From contig JAODTK010004743.1 of NCBI GenBank assembly GCA_026419785.1, positions 186,001-250,000 on the forward strand: 64,000 bases of DNA. The letters run 5' to 3'. The notes under the pieces were generated by a model. The model had not been told where the DNA came from, did no database searches, and saw only the letters and a list, made by a program, of their open reading frames with translations. The stretch is from Sclerodactyla briareus. Taxonomy: Eukaryota > Echinodermata > Holothuroidea > Dendrochirotida > Sclerodactylidae. Shown here one piece after another: positions 12,052 to 24,310 of the stretch. The translations under genes and the position numbers were made by a program. How positions within the stretch are numbered: position 1 is the stretch's first letter; each line of letters starts with the position of its first letter.

Positions 12052-13454
12052 TCCCCGGACACCGTATGTACAGGGGGATTATGGTTTTGGGCTGCACGTC
12101 GTCTCCGCCGTCTCCATCTCCGCCGCGTGTCCTCCGTTAGCGCTCTAGCTCTTCAACGCAGTGTCCGATTTACTTGAAACTTGGCACCCGTGTTTGCCAT
12201 GAATAAATCTCGGACAATTCGAAAGTGGGCATCGCAACACCGCTCTGGCGGCGGCCATCTTGGATTTTCGACAAACGCATGTATTCTCGTTAGCGCTCTA
12301 GCTCTTCAACGCAGTGTCCGATTTACTTGAAACTTGGCACCCATGTTCGTCATTTAAAATCTTGAACAAGCACGAAAGCGGGCGTGGCCACACCCCTCCA
12401 ATGGTGGCCATCTTGGATTTTTCAATAAACTGACTTTTTGCAGAATATCAGGTTTCGGAACAGGCGATGTTTTGGGACCGACTTTAGTTTTCGCCCCAGT
12501 GGACCCCCATTCGGCATTTTTAAAAAAATTTCGCAAAAATAACGCTTCATCCGATGACTTTGAAATTTGGTGTACAGGTCCGCCATGAAGAAATATTAGA
12601 CGATTGCAAAAGTGGTCGCGGCCACACCCCTCCAATGGTGGCCATCTTGGATTTTTGACGAACTGATTTTTCGCAGTGTTGCACGTTTCGGAACATATGG
12701 CGATCGTTTTGGGACTAACTTTAATTTTCGCTCCATTGGACTCCACATGGAAGCCATTTAGAATTTTTTCGCAAAAATAACGCCTCATCCGATTGACTTG
12801 AAACTTGAGTACAGGTCGGCATGAAGAAACTTAGTCGATTTCGAAAGTGGGCGTCGCCACACCCCTCCAACGGTGGCCATCTTGGATTTTTGACGAACTG
12901 CATTTCAAAGTCACCAGAGGTCAAACAGACATGAAATTCGAAAATTAAACGAGACTTACCTTAAGTCGATGTTTGATGGAATGTCATGCGTTGTACAAAC
13001 GAGCGGCCCCTCCACTCGTTCGATAGAGTCAGTGAGGATGGTAACAGAGTCTGCAGGATGCCGACTAATTTCAATCTAGTAACCGCTGCGCGGTCTGCCA
13101 TGAGTTGAGTACTGAAACCCAGACAATTGAACTCCGTTCAACTTTACCTTCTCAAAAATTCTACACCGCGTGACGTATTTATTTCGGGTTTTTTTTTTTT
13201 TATTTTTTTTAGTAGGAGTAGTATATACTACGTAGAAACTATTGTTGCTGGATGCGGCTCGTCAGTAAAACCGTTATGTTCAGCAGTCGGCGAAACACAC
13301 ATGATGACTGCGATGCGGAGCGGGCACTATCTCATTTGATCACGTGACGTGGTACAACACATTGAAATTATGCTTCGTTCAGAAGAGGGGGGGTCCACGA
13401 AGGCATTGTGCGGGGATATAACACGTCGGCGGTTTATCGCCGGAACATGTCTAG
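12052..13454 (+). mobile_element. Helitron (non-autonomous), bounded copy
   Basis: Starts TCCCC after an A and ends in a GC-rich hairpin (CGGCGGTTTATCGCCG) followed by CTAG before a T, the hallmarks of Helitron ends inserted between A and T. Inside are four imperfect tandem units of about 160-240 bp, each with 'ggccatcttggattttt' (12,247; 12,404; 12,638; 12,872). The segment 12,960-13,400 is unlike other family members. No Rep/helicase coding was seen. It inserted about 12 bp from the MITE end. Confidence 0.7.
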
Positions 13455-14073
13455 TTCTGAACTGTTTGTTCTCTGTGCTGCAAATTCCTTGGTTTCTAAT
13501 GGACACTGAGTTGTTACACAAGTCCAAGAAAATTATATCAATTGATGTCAATACATATCCTGTCAATTGGAAACATTCTCTGGAATCAGTCAACAGTATT
13601 AGCGTTATTGCAGTCCATGGACACATCCCACATGAAAAAGTGGCGGGTGGCGGAGGGGGGACGATGCCTTTGAACCAGAATTACAGTGTGAAAACGTTGA
13701 AGTCAATGGGAGCATCACAAAAAAGTGGGGGTATATCATCCCCCATGATGTGCGCCCATGTAGCAGTCTCGACGGATAGATAGAATATGTTGTTATATGG
13801 TCAACGTTATGTGTAATACCAGGATATTGGATATTTGTGTGATGAAGCACCAGTGACCAGGACCTTAATAGGCTTGTTCAGTTTACAGGTTATTGGGAGT
13901 CAACATGTTCAGAAATCTGTTGAAATCTGACAACCCACATACTGTACCCTTCTGTGGATTGGGCAGGGACAATCAGGCATGTACAGTACACCAGGTGAAC
14001 CGTACGCAAATTGGAGTTCTGACATTCATCTCGAACAGTTTTGTTTCTGTATGGACACTACTGTAGTATTATA
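13455..14073. other. Stretch between Helitron copies
   Basis: No repeat family or gene recognised. The overlapping 144-codon plus-strand frame from 13,349 starts inside the Helitron and shows no protein family features. Confidence 0.4.
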
Positions 14074-14600
14074 TCCCCGCGACACTGGAAGGGTCCGGGA
14101 ATATTATGGTTTTGGTGTGTAGACGACGCCCAGCGCCGTCCCAGGCTCCGCGACGCCGGAAACTTTAGGCGTTAGCGCAATAACTCTTTAACGCTTTATC
14201 CGATTGATATGATGAAACTTGGTACAAGTCCGCCCTAGTAAAATCTCGGACGAGTTAGACCGTGGGCATCATTGCAATTGCTGGGACGCTAATTTGCTAA
14301 TATATGCAGAATTTTTGAGTTAGTGGATTCAAACGAAAACTTCGTGGGTATGGACTATAGTGATCCCGAAAAATGTGTAGGTCATTTCAGGGTCATCGAA
14401 GGGCAAATTCGCGAAAATTTTGCGGATTTCCAAAACATGGCAGATTGTGAACGAAACTTGGGGCTGGGGATACATTCGTCTGAAAAAAGGTTGAAGGTCA
14501 TTTCAGGTCATGAAGGTCAAATTTGCTAAATCTCTGCGATTTCCAAACTTTGTCAGATTTGAACGAAACGTGGTGGATGGGGGCGACATTTGTTCCTCAT

Positions 14601-15044
14601 AACAAGGCGACCGCCCCCAGTTTCTCGCCTGGTTTACGCGACTCAGTTTTTCACTAATCTAATCACTATGCAAACAATTAAGAGGCATTTAATGAGTTGC
14701 TTTGGGATTCCCGGTAATTAGCATTTGACAGAAACACCCTACTAATCATGACCATTTCAAATCCTAAAGGACTGATTATTGACATGTCTACCATATAAGG
14801 TTGTGGAATGTACTAAGATGGCCTATTTATGCAAATTAGACATAATTCAACTTTCTGTTGAACCATTATCAGTTCACTTAGCTCGGACCAATTGTGAACC
14901 ACCCTTAATACTTTTCAATGGGAATTCCAAGGCAACTTGAACATTGCATGAATGAAGCAATTTACACACACTGCATAACCCCTAGTGACACTGATTCAAT
15001 GTTGACATTTTGGTGAGACTAAGGTGACCAAAAAAAAAAAATAG

Positions 15045-15079
<35 letters not shown>

Positions 15080-15292
15080 GAAAAAAAAACAGCTTATGGT
15101 GAAACTGTCTATTCTAATACATTTGTCTGTATCCTCAGTGTCACCATAATTCCATTTAATACCAGCCCCTCCCAGGAGTTTACTCCCCCACCCCCCCCCC
15201 CCCAGCTTCCTCACACACCAGAGCTACTGCATGTATAACCTGACAAAGTGACCACTATTTCCCTCCTTGAACACAGTTCAGGCGAAACAAAA
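14601..15292 (+). mobile_element. GGCGAGACA-ended element inside the Helitron
   Basis: Starts AACAAGGCGACCGCC with TCTCGCCTGG and ends CCTTGAAC-ACA-GTTCAGG then GGCGAAACAAAAC. Shares CATGCAAACAATT-type and 'ctaaaggactgattattgac' blocks with 8,138-9,034. Contains a 60-bp A-rich tract (15,030-15,090). Confidence 0.6.
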
Positions 15293-15544
15293 CGATTTTT
15301 GATCCCTACGTGACCTTTGGATGACCTTCAATGACATGCGGTTTTTTATATAGATCACCAGAAAGCCAGAAGGCTTGTGATTCCATTACTCGTTCTGACA
15401 ACCCTAGCCAACACAAGGACAATGGGAAGAGCTCATCAGGGAAACATATCAGCTGACAATTTCACATTTGTTCCAACCAACCAATAGGAGTCCTGTACTC
15501 TTGATAAGATTGCTACACACAAATTTGACGGATTCAGATTTTGC

Positions 15545-17715
15545 CTCTGGTGACCCCAAACATAGGGTTCATGTACTCATCATGCCCCCTCTGGACTTGA
15601 CCCTCAAAACAATAGGGTTCATGTACTCATCATGGGGAACACACATACCAGTATGAGCTTCATCCTTCAAGGGGTCCAGTTATTGAGTTCACAAGCAAAT
15701 GGGTGCCAAAATATTGATTTTTCACGAATTTTCTATTTTTCACAAAATTCACCCCCGACCCGTTACCAGAAACAATAGGGTTCCTGTCTCTCCCATAAGA
15801 AAGCAACCACAACACACCAAGTTAAGAACCTGATCAGACCAACCATTCTGGACTTATCGTGTTAACAAGTTTTCAGACTTTGACCGCTGGTGCCCTCAGA
15901 TGGCCTCTGACTGACCCCAAAACAATAGGGTTCATGTACGCCATCATGAGGGAAAAAAAAAACCAAACCAAAAAACTACATGACTTCATCCATACCGGTG
16001 TGCCAATTTATCGTGTCACAAGCCGAAATGGGCCAAAATATTGCTTTTCACAAATTTCTATTTTTGACCAAAATCACCCCCGACCTATACAAAAACAATG
16101 TGTACCGGTGCTCCCCATACAAAGCTACACACCAAATTTTGAACCTGATAAGACCAACCATTCTGGACTTATGTTCACAAGGTGTTTCAGACTCTGACCT
16201 CTGGTCACCTCAGATAACCTCTGACCTGACTCCAAAACAATACGGTTCATGGACTCATCATGGGAACAACATTTTGAGCGGGAGAATATAGATCGGTACA
16301 GTGCCCGCGACGCATGCCACAGTCCCGTTTCGAATTCCAGCCGTGTCAGCACCGGGCGTTTTTCCAGAATTTGTGTATTTGCATTCGACGGCGTGTTCCT
16401 GGTCTTAGGTTTTCTGGTACTGCTGTTGAGCAGTGGGCTTGTAATTTCGGGGGTTGTTTCTGGGGGCACTGCCATAGGTTCGTCGTCGGCTGGGAGCAGT
16501 CGCGTCAAACATCTTCCGCTCCTCCAGGTTGTTGAGACAGTGTCAGGTCCTTGAGTTCACTATCGTCCGGCGGATTGGGACGTAAAATTGCGGTCCCGGG
16601 AGCATTATTGTGTCACTCCTGCCTCGATATCATCTGAGCCCTAGTCTAGAAGAGAAGGCGAGTTGTCGCCGCTGCTCATCCACGATCAAAATTCGGTAGG
16701 GTTCCACGATGAGTCCAAATTGGTTTCCTGAACCCGTAGCAATCAACAATCAAATCAACATACCAGGTATGAACTTCAATTCCTCCATGTGGGTTGAGTT
16801 ACGGGTGTTCAAGCAAAATTGCCAAATTAAATTGACTTTTTCACAAATTCCCTATTTCTGACCAAAATTCACCCCGACCTATACTAGAAACAATAGGGTC
16901 CTGTACTCCCCATAGGGAAGCTACACAACCAAATTTGAACCTGATCAGACCAACCATTGCTGGACTTATCAATGTTCACAAGATTTTTCAGACTCCTGAC
17001 TCTGGTGACCTCAGATGACCTCTGACCTGACCCCAACAATAGGGTTCATGTTTTCACATGGGGAACACACATACCAGGTATGAACTTCATCCATCCATGC
17101 GGGGTGATTATCATTTCAAACCAAAAGTGGCCAAATTATTAACTTTTCACAAATTTTCTACGTTTGACCCAAAGTTACCCCCGACCTATACCAAAAAAAA
17201 TATGGTTCCTGTACCCCCCTAAGAAAGCTACAACCAAATTAGAACGCGATCAGACCAACCAGTCTGGACGTATCGTGTTCACAAGGTTTTCAGACTTTGA
17301 CCTCTGTGACCTCTGACCTTACCCCAAAGTAGAGGTCATGTACTCAGCATGGGGAACACACATACCAAGTATGAGCTTCATCATCCAGGTGGGGTCACGT
17401 TATCGGTCCAAGCCCAAATTGGCCAAGTATTGAATTTTCACAACTTTCCTATTTCTGACCAAAATTCACCCCGACCTATACCTGACACAGGTCAGGGATA
17501 CAATATGATTCCTGTACCCCCATAAGGAAACTACCACCAATTTGAACTATCAGACCAACCATTCGGGAACTTACGTTCACAGTTTCAGACTCTCCTCTGG
17601 GACCTCAGTGACTCTGACCGACTCCAAAACAATAGGGTTCATGTACTCATCATGGGAACACAATACCAAAGTATGAGCTTCATCCCCAGGTGGGGTCGAG
17701 TTAATCGGGTTCACA
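15545..17715. repeat. Tandem array of ~310-bp units
   Basis: Five to six units, each with AATAGGGTTCATGTACTCAT, 'cacacataccaggtatgagctt', 'ttcaccccgacctatacc', 'caatagggttcctgtactcc' and 'gatcagaccaaccattctgg' in that order. Unit starts fall near 15,610, 15,920, 16,240, 17,035, 17,330 and 17,635. The third unit is split by a SINE. A diverged single copy lies at 1,860 and a relative at 49,560. Confidence 0.75.
16275..16750 (+). mobile_element. tRNA-derived SINE inserted in the array
   Basis: A-box-like GGTACAGTGCCCGC, B-box-like GTTTCGAATTCC, then a family body 'ggacgtaaaattgcggtccc', 'tgcctcgatatcatctgagc' and 'gctcatccacgatc', ending AAATCAACAT. The array flanks resume with CAACAT on both sides, a likely short target duplication. 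Body matches occur at 45,725, 54,212, 60,815 (minus) and 63,090. Confidence 0.65.
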
Positions 17716-18760
17716 AGCCAGCGTTACATACATACACACACACAATTGTCCATGACTGTCTAGATTCCTCTGGACTCGTAGAAAAACAAGGAATCAAAAT
17801 TTTACTCTCCATGTGATGCATCCACTCTTTAGAAGCATAATGCATTCCAATGAACACGCCCAATCGAGGCGGGATTTGGTTTCCTCTATGAAGCACACAG
17901 TTCTATACATAATCAAAAAATCACCAGTTTACATTTTTTTTTGCCCGTAACTCCTTAAATCGGCACATTTATTCAAGACTCACCTTTAACCCACATGACC
18001 ACCCGAAGAGGTCAAATTGAGGTCAGAGGTCACACACATTCAGTCAACAATATATAACAATGGTGACCTTCCAGCCTTCACAATATTCAATTCTCCGATA
18101 TGGCCAGAAACAGTTTTTGACCCCTAAGTGACTTTGAAATGCCCTTTTTAATGACTGGCAGTTTTTATGAAATTTGTAACTCACCATGTGATACTTCCAC
18201 TCCTAGGACATTCTTCATTCCTGATGAAACATGCCCAGTGCTATTGCCAAAAAGTACTAAAATCAGTTTTTTTACCCCTACGTGACCTTTGATGACCTTC
18301 AATGACTGGCCGTTTTTATAAAAAATGGTACTCTCCATGTGATTCTCCACGCCTGAAGCTATTGCATTCCATGAACTCGCCCAATTTTATTGCGAAAAAG
18401 CTATTAATTAACTTGACCCCGCCTTGTAACTACCACAGTAAGTGTCCGATCGAAGCGGGGATTTGGTCTCCTCCATAAAGCACACAAAGGTCATCACTAT
18501 CCAAAAATAACCAGTTTCTATTTTTTTTGGGCCTGTACCCCTAAATCAGCACATTTATCAAGACCAATCCTTTAACCACATACCACCGAGCGGGCAATTA
18601 TCAGTGGCCACACACATGCAGGTCAACATTATATCCATGGTGAACCTTCCAGCCTTCACGGATATTCAATTCGTCTCCTTATGCCAAAAACAGTTTTCGA
18701 CCCCTAAGTGACCTTTAATGACAGATTAGTACATTAAATGACCTCTGGGGCCCTCGTCCC
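17716..18760. repeat. Second tandem array (~240-530 bp units)
   Basis: Repeated blocks: 'actctccatgtgat' (17,806; 18,180; 18,331), 'tgacctttgatgaccttcaatgac' variants, 'ccagccttcac' (18,073; 18,649) and 'gcacatttattcaagac' (17,960; 18,551). It begins with an AC-rich tract and a GATTCCT...AGGAATC hairpin (about 17,760-17,795), a pattern seen again at 50,120. Confidence 0.6.
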
Positions 18761-18779
18761 ATACTGTAAATTCATTGGG

Positions 18780-19248
18780 ACTATAGATAAACCCATCTCC
18801 CACCAAGTTTCGTCAAAATCCAATCAAACTTCACAAATATCGCAGAAATTATGCAAATTAGACTACTTACTTTAGCATATATCAGCCAGGGATCTGATCG
18901 ATTTCGTGTCTCTTCATAGTTGTTATACCCTGACAGCATCACCAATGCATCTACCGGATCAAGAGATATCTTGTACACAAGCTTCCAGGCCAATTTTCAT
19001 TAAATATGCAAATTATGCAAATGAGAATGTCTTTTTGGGACGAACGTTGGATGCACTCGGCAACTCTTCACCGATGCAACCTCCACAAGAACGGGTCCCG
19101 CTATGATGGGCTTCACGGTTCAGGAGATATTAACCGCACATACGGACGGAAGACAGACAGACGAGGCCGGACAGACAGAAAGACAGACAGACACATACAC
19201 ACAAAGGACCACATCTCTCTCCCTGAACAAAGTTCAGGCGAGGACAAT
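18780..19248 (+). mobile_element. 3' part of a GGCGAGACA-type element
   Basis: Ends with an ACAGACAG-rich tract, CCCTGAAC-AAA-GTTCAGG and GGCGAGGACAA. The inside matches the AAATTATGCAAATTAGAC blocks of other copies. Confidence 0.5.
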
Positions 19249-19756
19249 AATGAATTAGAAGTCACTTCAAACAGCCATCAGGGTCAAATTTGCATAATTC
19301 ATGGTTGCCTATTGAACTTCCAGGGGAATTACAACCAAAACTTGGTGGATGACCCAAGATATGGGGTGTTAGATATTCTCCCGATGATTGCTCAAAAAAG
19401 CGGGGATATACCGTGCGGCGGTTACCCGCCTGCACACGTCTAGTTCAATACTCACACCTTTGTGAGTTACTGGTACTTTCAAATGAACCATTGTGATTCA
19501 CACAGGTAGCTCAGGGCACAAAAGGACATCTGTAGGGACGTCACCCCCTTCTCTCACAGACGGTTTCAGCCGTGGGCACAATGGGCACAAAAGTATCTTG
19601 AAACTTTAGCATCAGCATTAAATCCACATTTACTTATCAAGTATTATAGCCTTGCCTACTGTTGTAGTAGCCAATTTTTGTGCCAGCCTCCTAAACTTAG
19701 TTCAAACAGTTTATAATTTCCTAGTGGATAATAATGGCATTCGACCACTCATTATA

Positions 19757-20346
19757 TCCCCACATGCCACATGGGGATAGATGGTTCGTCTTCGCCAGCG
19801 CACTCCACATGAGGGCGGAACATCGTGGATTTCGACGAAACATTTTTATCGCTGATCTGGGCGCTTCAGAACATGGCGAGCATTTTGGGACCAAACTATC
19901 GACCCCACAGACGGCATTTTGGATTGTTTGCACAACCATTTTATCGTTGATCTCCGCGTTTTGGAACAGGTGATCGTTGGGGACCAACCTTTGAATTTAG
20001 TCATCTAGCAGACCCCACACGGACGGCCATTTTGGATTTTCTTGGACATCACTTTTGTCACTGATTTGCCGCAGTTTGGAACAGGCGGATTCGTTTTGGT
20101 ACAACTTCGCTCTCTCCCCGTGAGACCTCACCCAGCGGCCATTTTATTTCTTTCAAGAAAAACTTTGTCATCACAAGATTTGAAATTTCGGAACATGGTC
20201 CTATTTTGGGACAAACTTCAATCTAGTCTCATCATAAACCCCAGCCCAATTCAGTCGGGATTCAAATGGGACATCACATCTCCCATGATTGCTCAAAGTG
20301 TGGGGATATACACGTTGGCAGTTACCGCAGGCGCCCAGCATGTATA
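19757..20346 (+). mobile_element. Short Helitron copy, degraded 3' end
   Basis: Begins TCCCC after TATA, repeats 'cggcattttggattgtttgc'-like units three to four times, and ends GGGGATATACACG then a GGCAGTTACCGCAGGC hairpin. The final CTAG has decayed to ATAA. Confidence 0.55.
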
Positions 20347-23300
20347 AGTTTGCAAATGCAGCCCCTGGTGTCTGGATTGATTGCCTGCTTTGGCTGAAGA
20401 ACAGATGCACTCCAGAACAAACCTTCAAAGCAAGTTAAGGTGATTGGTTTAGAGAGTGTTTTTTTCCACATTTCGGTAATTGTGGATATGTGTTCCCATG
20501 TTCTTTTTTGTAGTGAGGAACCGATCTGGGTTTTCTGCCGCCTCCCGATTGACGATTTTTACAAAAAATTGTCTACCGATCCGATCCGATCCGATTCTTC
20601 TTTATGTTTGCAGTATCATGCCGGGTAGCGACCACGGCAAGCCCCTCGGCTCTAGTGTAGCGAGATGCCCGGCAACCCCTTTTCTAAATATGAATGGAAC
20701 TGTATGGAACATTATCTTTTTGGTTTATGTTCAAAATCAAATGACAAGTGAAAATATGTAGAACAGCATGACTTTTTTATTAACAACATTTGCACTTGAA
20801 AACCGCCAAGACAAACATTGTAAAAACGTAAACATCAGCAGTCGGATCCGTACCGGGCTTTTGCGATTGGGGAGTTGGGTTTACGGCCCCAGCAGGTATT
20901 AACCAGAGGACTTTGCTATGCTAGGTTTATATATTCATACAGCATACAGTGTCAGGTACCGATTATCCCGCCCAGAGCTGTATGGAACTGAGATACAGAA
21001 CACCAATCTGATGGGAAGTGAACGTGAACAGCTGAATGTCTAGACGCAAACACGTGCATGAGTTCAGTTAAGTAATGCCTGACTGCCCGGGATTCGAATC
21101 GCGCCGTCTCGTAGTATTTGGGAATTGAAACTTTTATAAAACTGTGATTATTGGAACCGGCTGTGAAAGCAGGACAAGGTGATTAGACTATATGGACCGC
21201 GAACCTTTCCTCTTTCAATGCAAACTGAATTCCATGATTGTGTTTGTAGGGGCGAAGAAAGAAACGAATTCACAATTTAAAAATCGCACAGAAAAATCCC
21301 TTAATTTCTGACATGACTTGCAGAGACACGTTTGTTGTATGCTGTGGTGCAATGTGGTGTGCATATGTGTGGAACGAGATCAACATATTCTAACGTCGCC
21401 TGTGTCTCGACGGACTGATTTGTTTACGTAAGGTCAGGCTCGAGTCACTCCGCCCTCCAGCCCTCACGGATTTTACAGAAAATAAAATGAAGTACTTTGG
21501 TTTTTAGTGACTCAATGATTGATTAGCTGTTTCAGAAACAGCCGGAATATGATTTTCTACGCCTAACTCCCAAAAACAGTGCATAACAGGATAGGCGATC
21601 GGCTACACATGGAACTTTTCCGATCTCCGATTCGATCCGATATGGTGTGAAAATCGGACGATCCGAGCTTCAAGAGCGGATGGTTCTACACGATTTCTTG
21701 TTACCAGTGCCTCCCCATTAGTCACTAGAAGATGGTGAGTAAGTAAGTAAAATCTATTGATATCATCCATACAATGCGATCTATTCTGCATATGCAGCTA
21801 AAAATATACAAATCAATATCCAAAAATAAATCACCTGGTATGTTACAATTTGAAAGTTATAATCCTTGGTAAAAAAGAATGTAGAAAACGTTCAATACGC
21901 ATACGAGGAGAGTATAACCTACGGGGAGCGAGAAATAATACTGATGTAAAGATGGTCAGGATCAGCTAAAATACATTGCTTGTGTGAAGAAGAACAATTC
22001 TCAATAGGCTGATCCTTCTATAGGAGAAACTTCCCTATGAGTCTGTTAATTAAACTGTGTTGCGTTGGACATGATGAGAGCCACACAGGGTGCACAATCT
22101 AGACAAAGAAAAGAACCTCATTTGAACGGAACAAACCACAAGTGTTTCTCATAATTTAGACCAAAAAAAGCCCCCCGCCTATAAATACATACAGCCTCGG
22201 CTTTGCTTCGGCAAGTGTGAAATCTATATGAGAGTCCCAAGGCTATAGCTATTGAGATACTAATAAAAAAAAGTCCAAATACTTAAATCAGAAAAGAGCA
22301 CCTTTCAACAGACAATCGTTGACATGATGGGACATGCATCTGACCACAAGACAAAAATCATCTCCTTGGTTTAGAATTAGACCTGAAACTGACTCAATGT
22401 TTCAAGTATGCATTGAAATTCCAGTAATGCTATTATTGAGTTCCATTTAATTTTTTTCAATTTTTTTCACCAGATGGGCCTATGTTAGTTTTCTAAAACG
22501 AATGTCACATTTATTCCGATGACAATTACATTCAATGATCATGCAAATCAAAACCGCCCCCCCCCCCCCGTCAGGGAATTTTCCCCAAGGGGGTACGATA
22601 TAAAAAACACACCCAGACAGGCCCTAATGCCCGACCAGTTTTATAAAATTCCCAACCACTTTAAACGAAAAAGCGTTAAAGTAAAGTTTAAAAAAATTGA
22701 GCGCTCCGCGCTTGTTTCATAATTGTAGATTATTTGCAGTGTTCCTCGCTTAGTTGAAAGGATCAGCAATCCATATTCATACAGAACTTACAATCGTTGG
22801 AATAGGCAACACAAGTGTATGAATATCGTCATGTCACTGCAGGAGATGAATGGTACAATTTGTGGGGAGGACGGTCGTCTGCGTACCACTGTTTGCCTTG
22901 TGTGATTTGTGTGCTCTCACGAGCGAGAGAATACTCGTTCTCAGGCATTTCTTTGGTATTTTATGAGAAACCCCATGATAGAGTGAATGCCCCAGAGACT
23001 GAGTGAACAATGCCTTCCACAATGTGTTTTTATTTATTCACTTTTTTAAGTGAAAAATAATTGTCAAAAATTGAAAACATAACAAGAGTCACCAATGGGG
23101 CGTAGCTCAAACCGTATAAAGTTCCAACATTATTTCATTACAAAGAGAACAATGATATGTGAAGATGCATTTCTTTGCCATATTTCAAACATTGACGGTT
23201 TTTTAAAACGGTGAACAGATGCACCACCAAGCACATACCGTAGTCATTGCTAAGCACTCAGGGCGCTCGCATATTTCAGGATGGGTGCTCACGAGAGTAA

Positions 23301-23504
23301 ACTTTACATTGGTTTTATATTTGTTTGAGAAACGTTTTGCAGGACTGACCTTGTTTCATGATTTTGCACATGATGGGCTGCCTCGGCCAAACTGGCCTCC
23401 AAGTCAAATTCCTGATGAACCCTGTGAAGATATTAAACGTCATTACGAACGACCTCCGAACATCTAGCACGACCTGTGAATCAAATTTGTAGTTAGCATT
23501 TTGT
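20347..23504. other. Intron stretch, little recognisable
   Basis: Contains a GATCC run (20,576-20,600) and a related CGATCCGA block at 21,620-21,665, and a possible degraded tRNA T arm (GGGATTCGAATC) at 21,092. No gene supported. Confidence 0.35.
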
Positions 23505-24310
23505 TATGCTTAAGGAGGCCTGAGGGCCCACCTGGGGCCTTCACCAGAAGTTCGCGAACACTCCCAATGGACTACTATAAACCGAGGAGCAGCGCATGTA
23601 ACATTAAAATAAAATCAATTAGAACTTGTTGAAGGAGATGCATTTTAATGTGAAATGTGTGAAATCCCATGAATTTCATAAAATGGGCCCTCAGGCCCAA
23701 GTGGGACCTTTCTGAACAAGCCGAAGGTACTGTACGTCTGTTAGACCATTATATGACTGAATGTCATTATGGCACCAAAAACTTGTAATAGGAGAAGATT
23801 TTGCATCAGTTCCACATAAGGGGGCCCTCGGACACACACTGGGTCATGGGTCCCAAACCCCTGGGCACCATGAAAGTACAGCTATTAGACCAAAATTATG
23901 ACCGGAATCAGCATGGTGCAACTAGATTGTAGCAGAGATACAAGATTTTGCAGTATTTCATATAATGGGCCTTAGGGCCCAAATTCCTGAACAACCCCAA
24001 TGCTCCTCTAACGGAGAGGACCATTATATGTTGAAGAGAATCAATTGAAGCTTGTGGGGAGGAGATGCATTTCAAGCACCATTGGGTGAAATATCATAAA
24101 ATGGGCCCTCATGCCCAAGTCGGACCTTGGGATGAAAAATCCTGAACACCCCAAGGTACGTCTATTGGACCATTATTATGATTGAACATTAGCACTGTGC
24201 AACTAAATTTGTAGGAGATACAAGATTTTGCGGTATTTCATATAATGGGCCCTTGGCCCCAAAACTGGGCCCCTAGGGCCCAAAAATTCCTGAACACCCC
24301 CCAAATCGCC
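23505..24310. repeat. GGGCCC-rich tandem array
   Basis: Units of roughly 170-200 bp built from 'catttcataaaatgggccct', 'gggcccaa', 'cctgaacaccc', 'aaggtacgtctattggacc' and 'gtaggagatacaagattttg'. Several palindromic GGGCCC...GGGCCC blocks occur, the clearest at 24,243-24,282. Confidence 0.65.

Larger units (their letters stand above)
14074..19443 (+). mobile_element. Helitron shell with nested elements
   Basis: A 5' Helitron end (A/TCCCCGCGACA) at 14,074 and a 3' end (GGGGATATA, hairpin GCGGTTACCCGC, CTAG/T) at 19,440-19,443 are in the same orientation. Between them lie a GGCGAGACA element (14,601-15,292), two tandem arrays (15,545-17,715 and 17,716-18,760), a SINE and another GGCGAGACA 3' end (to 19,248). 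The simplest reading is one Helitron grown by captured or inserted repeats; two truncated copies is the alternative. Confidence 0.5.

Noticed and set aside
12354-12788. 144-codon minus-strand frame with repeated KNPRWPPLEGCG
   Set aside because: The repeat is the tandem unit of the Helitron read in a frame that happens to be open.
12963-13110. Minus-strand first-exon or Ig-half candidate (MADRAAVTRLKLVG frame, or PADSVTILTDS frame) with GTAAGT donor
   Set aside because: One frame stops just before the donor and the other ends in phase 2, which does not fit the phase-1 acceptor at 11,308. Poor acceptor, and it lies inside a Helitron.
21080-21120. tRNA T-arm-like GGGATTCGAATC
   Set aside because: No A box at the right distance on either strand.
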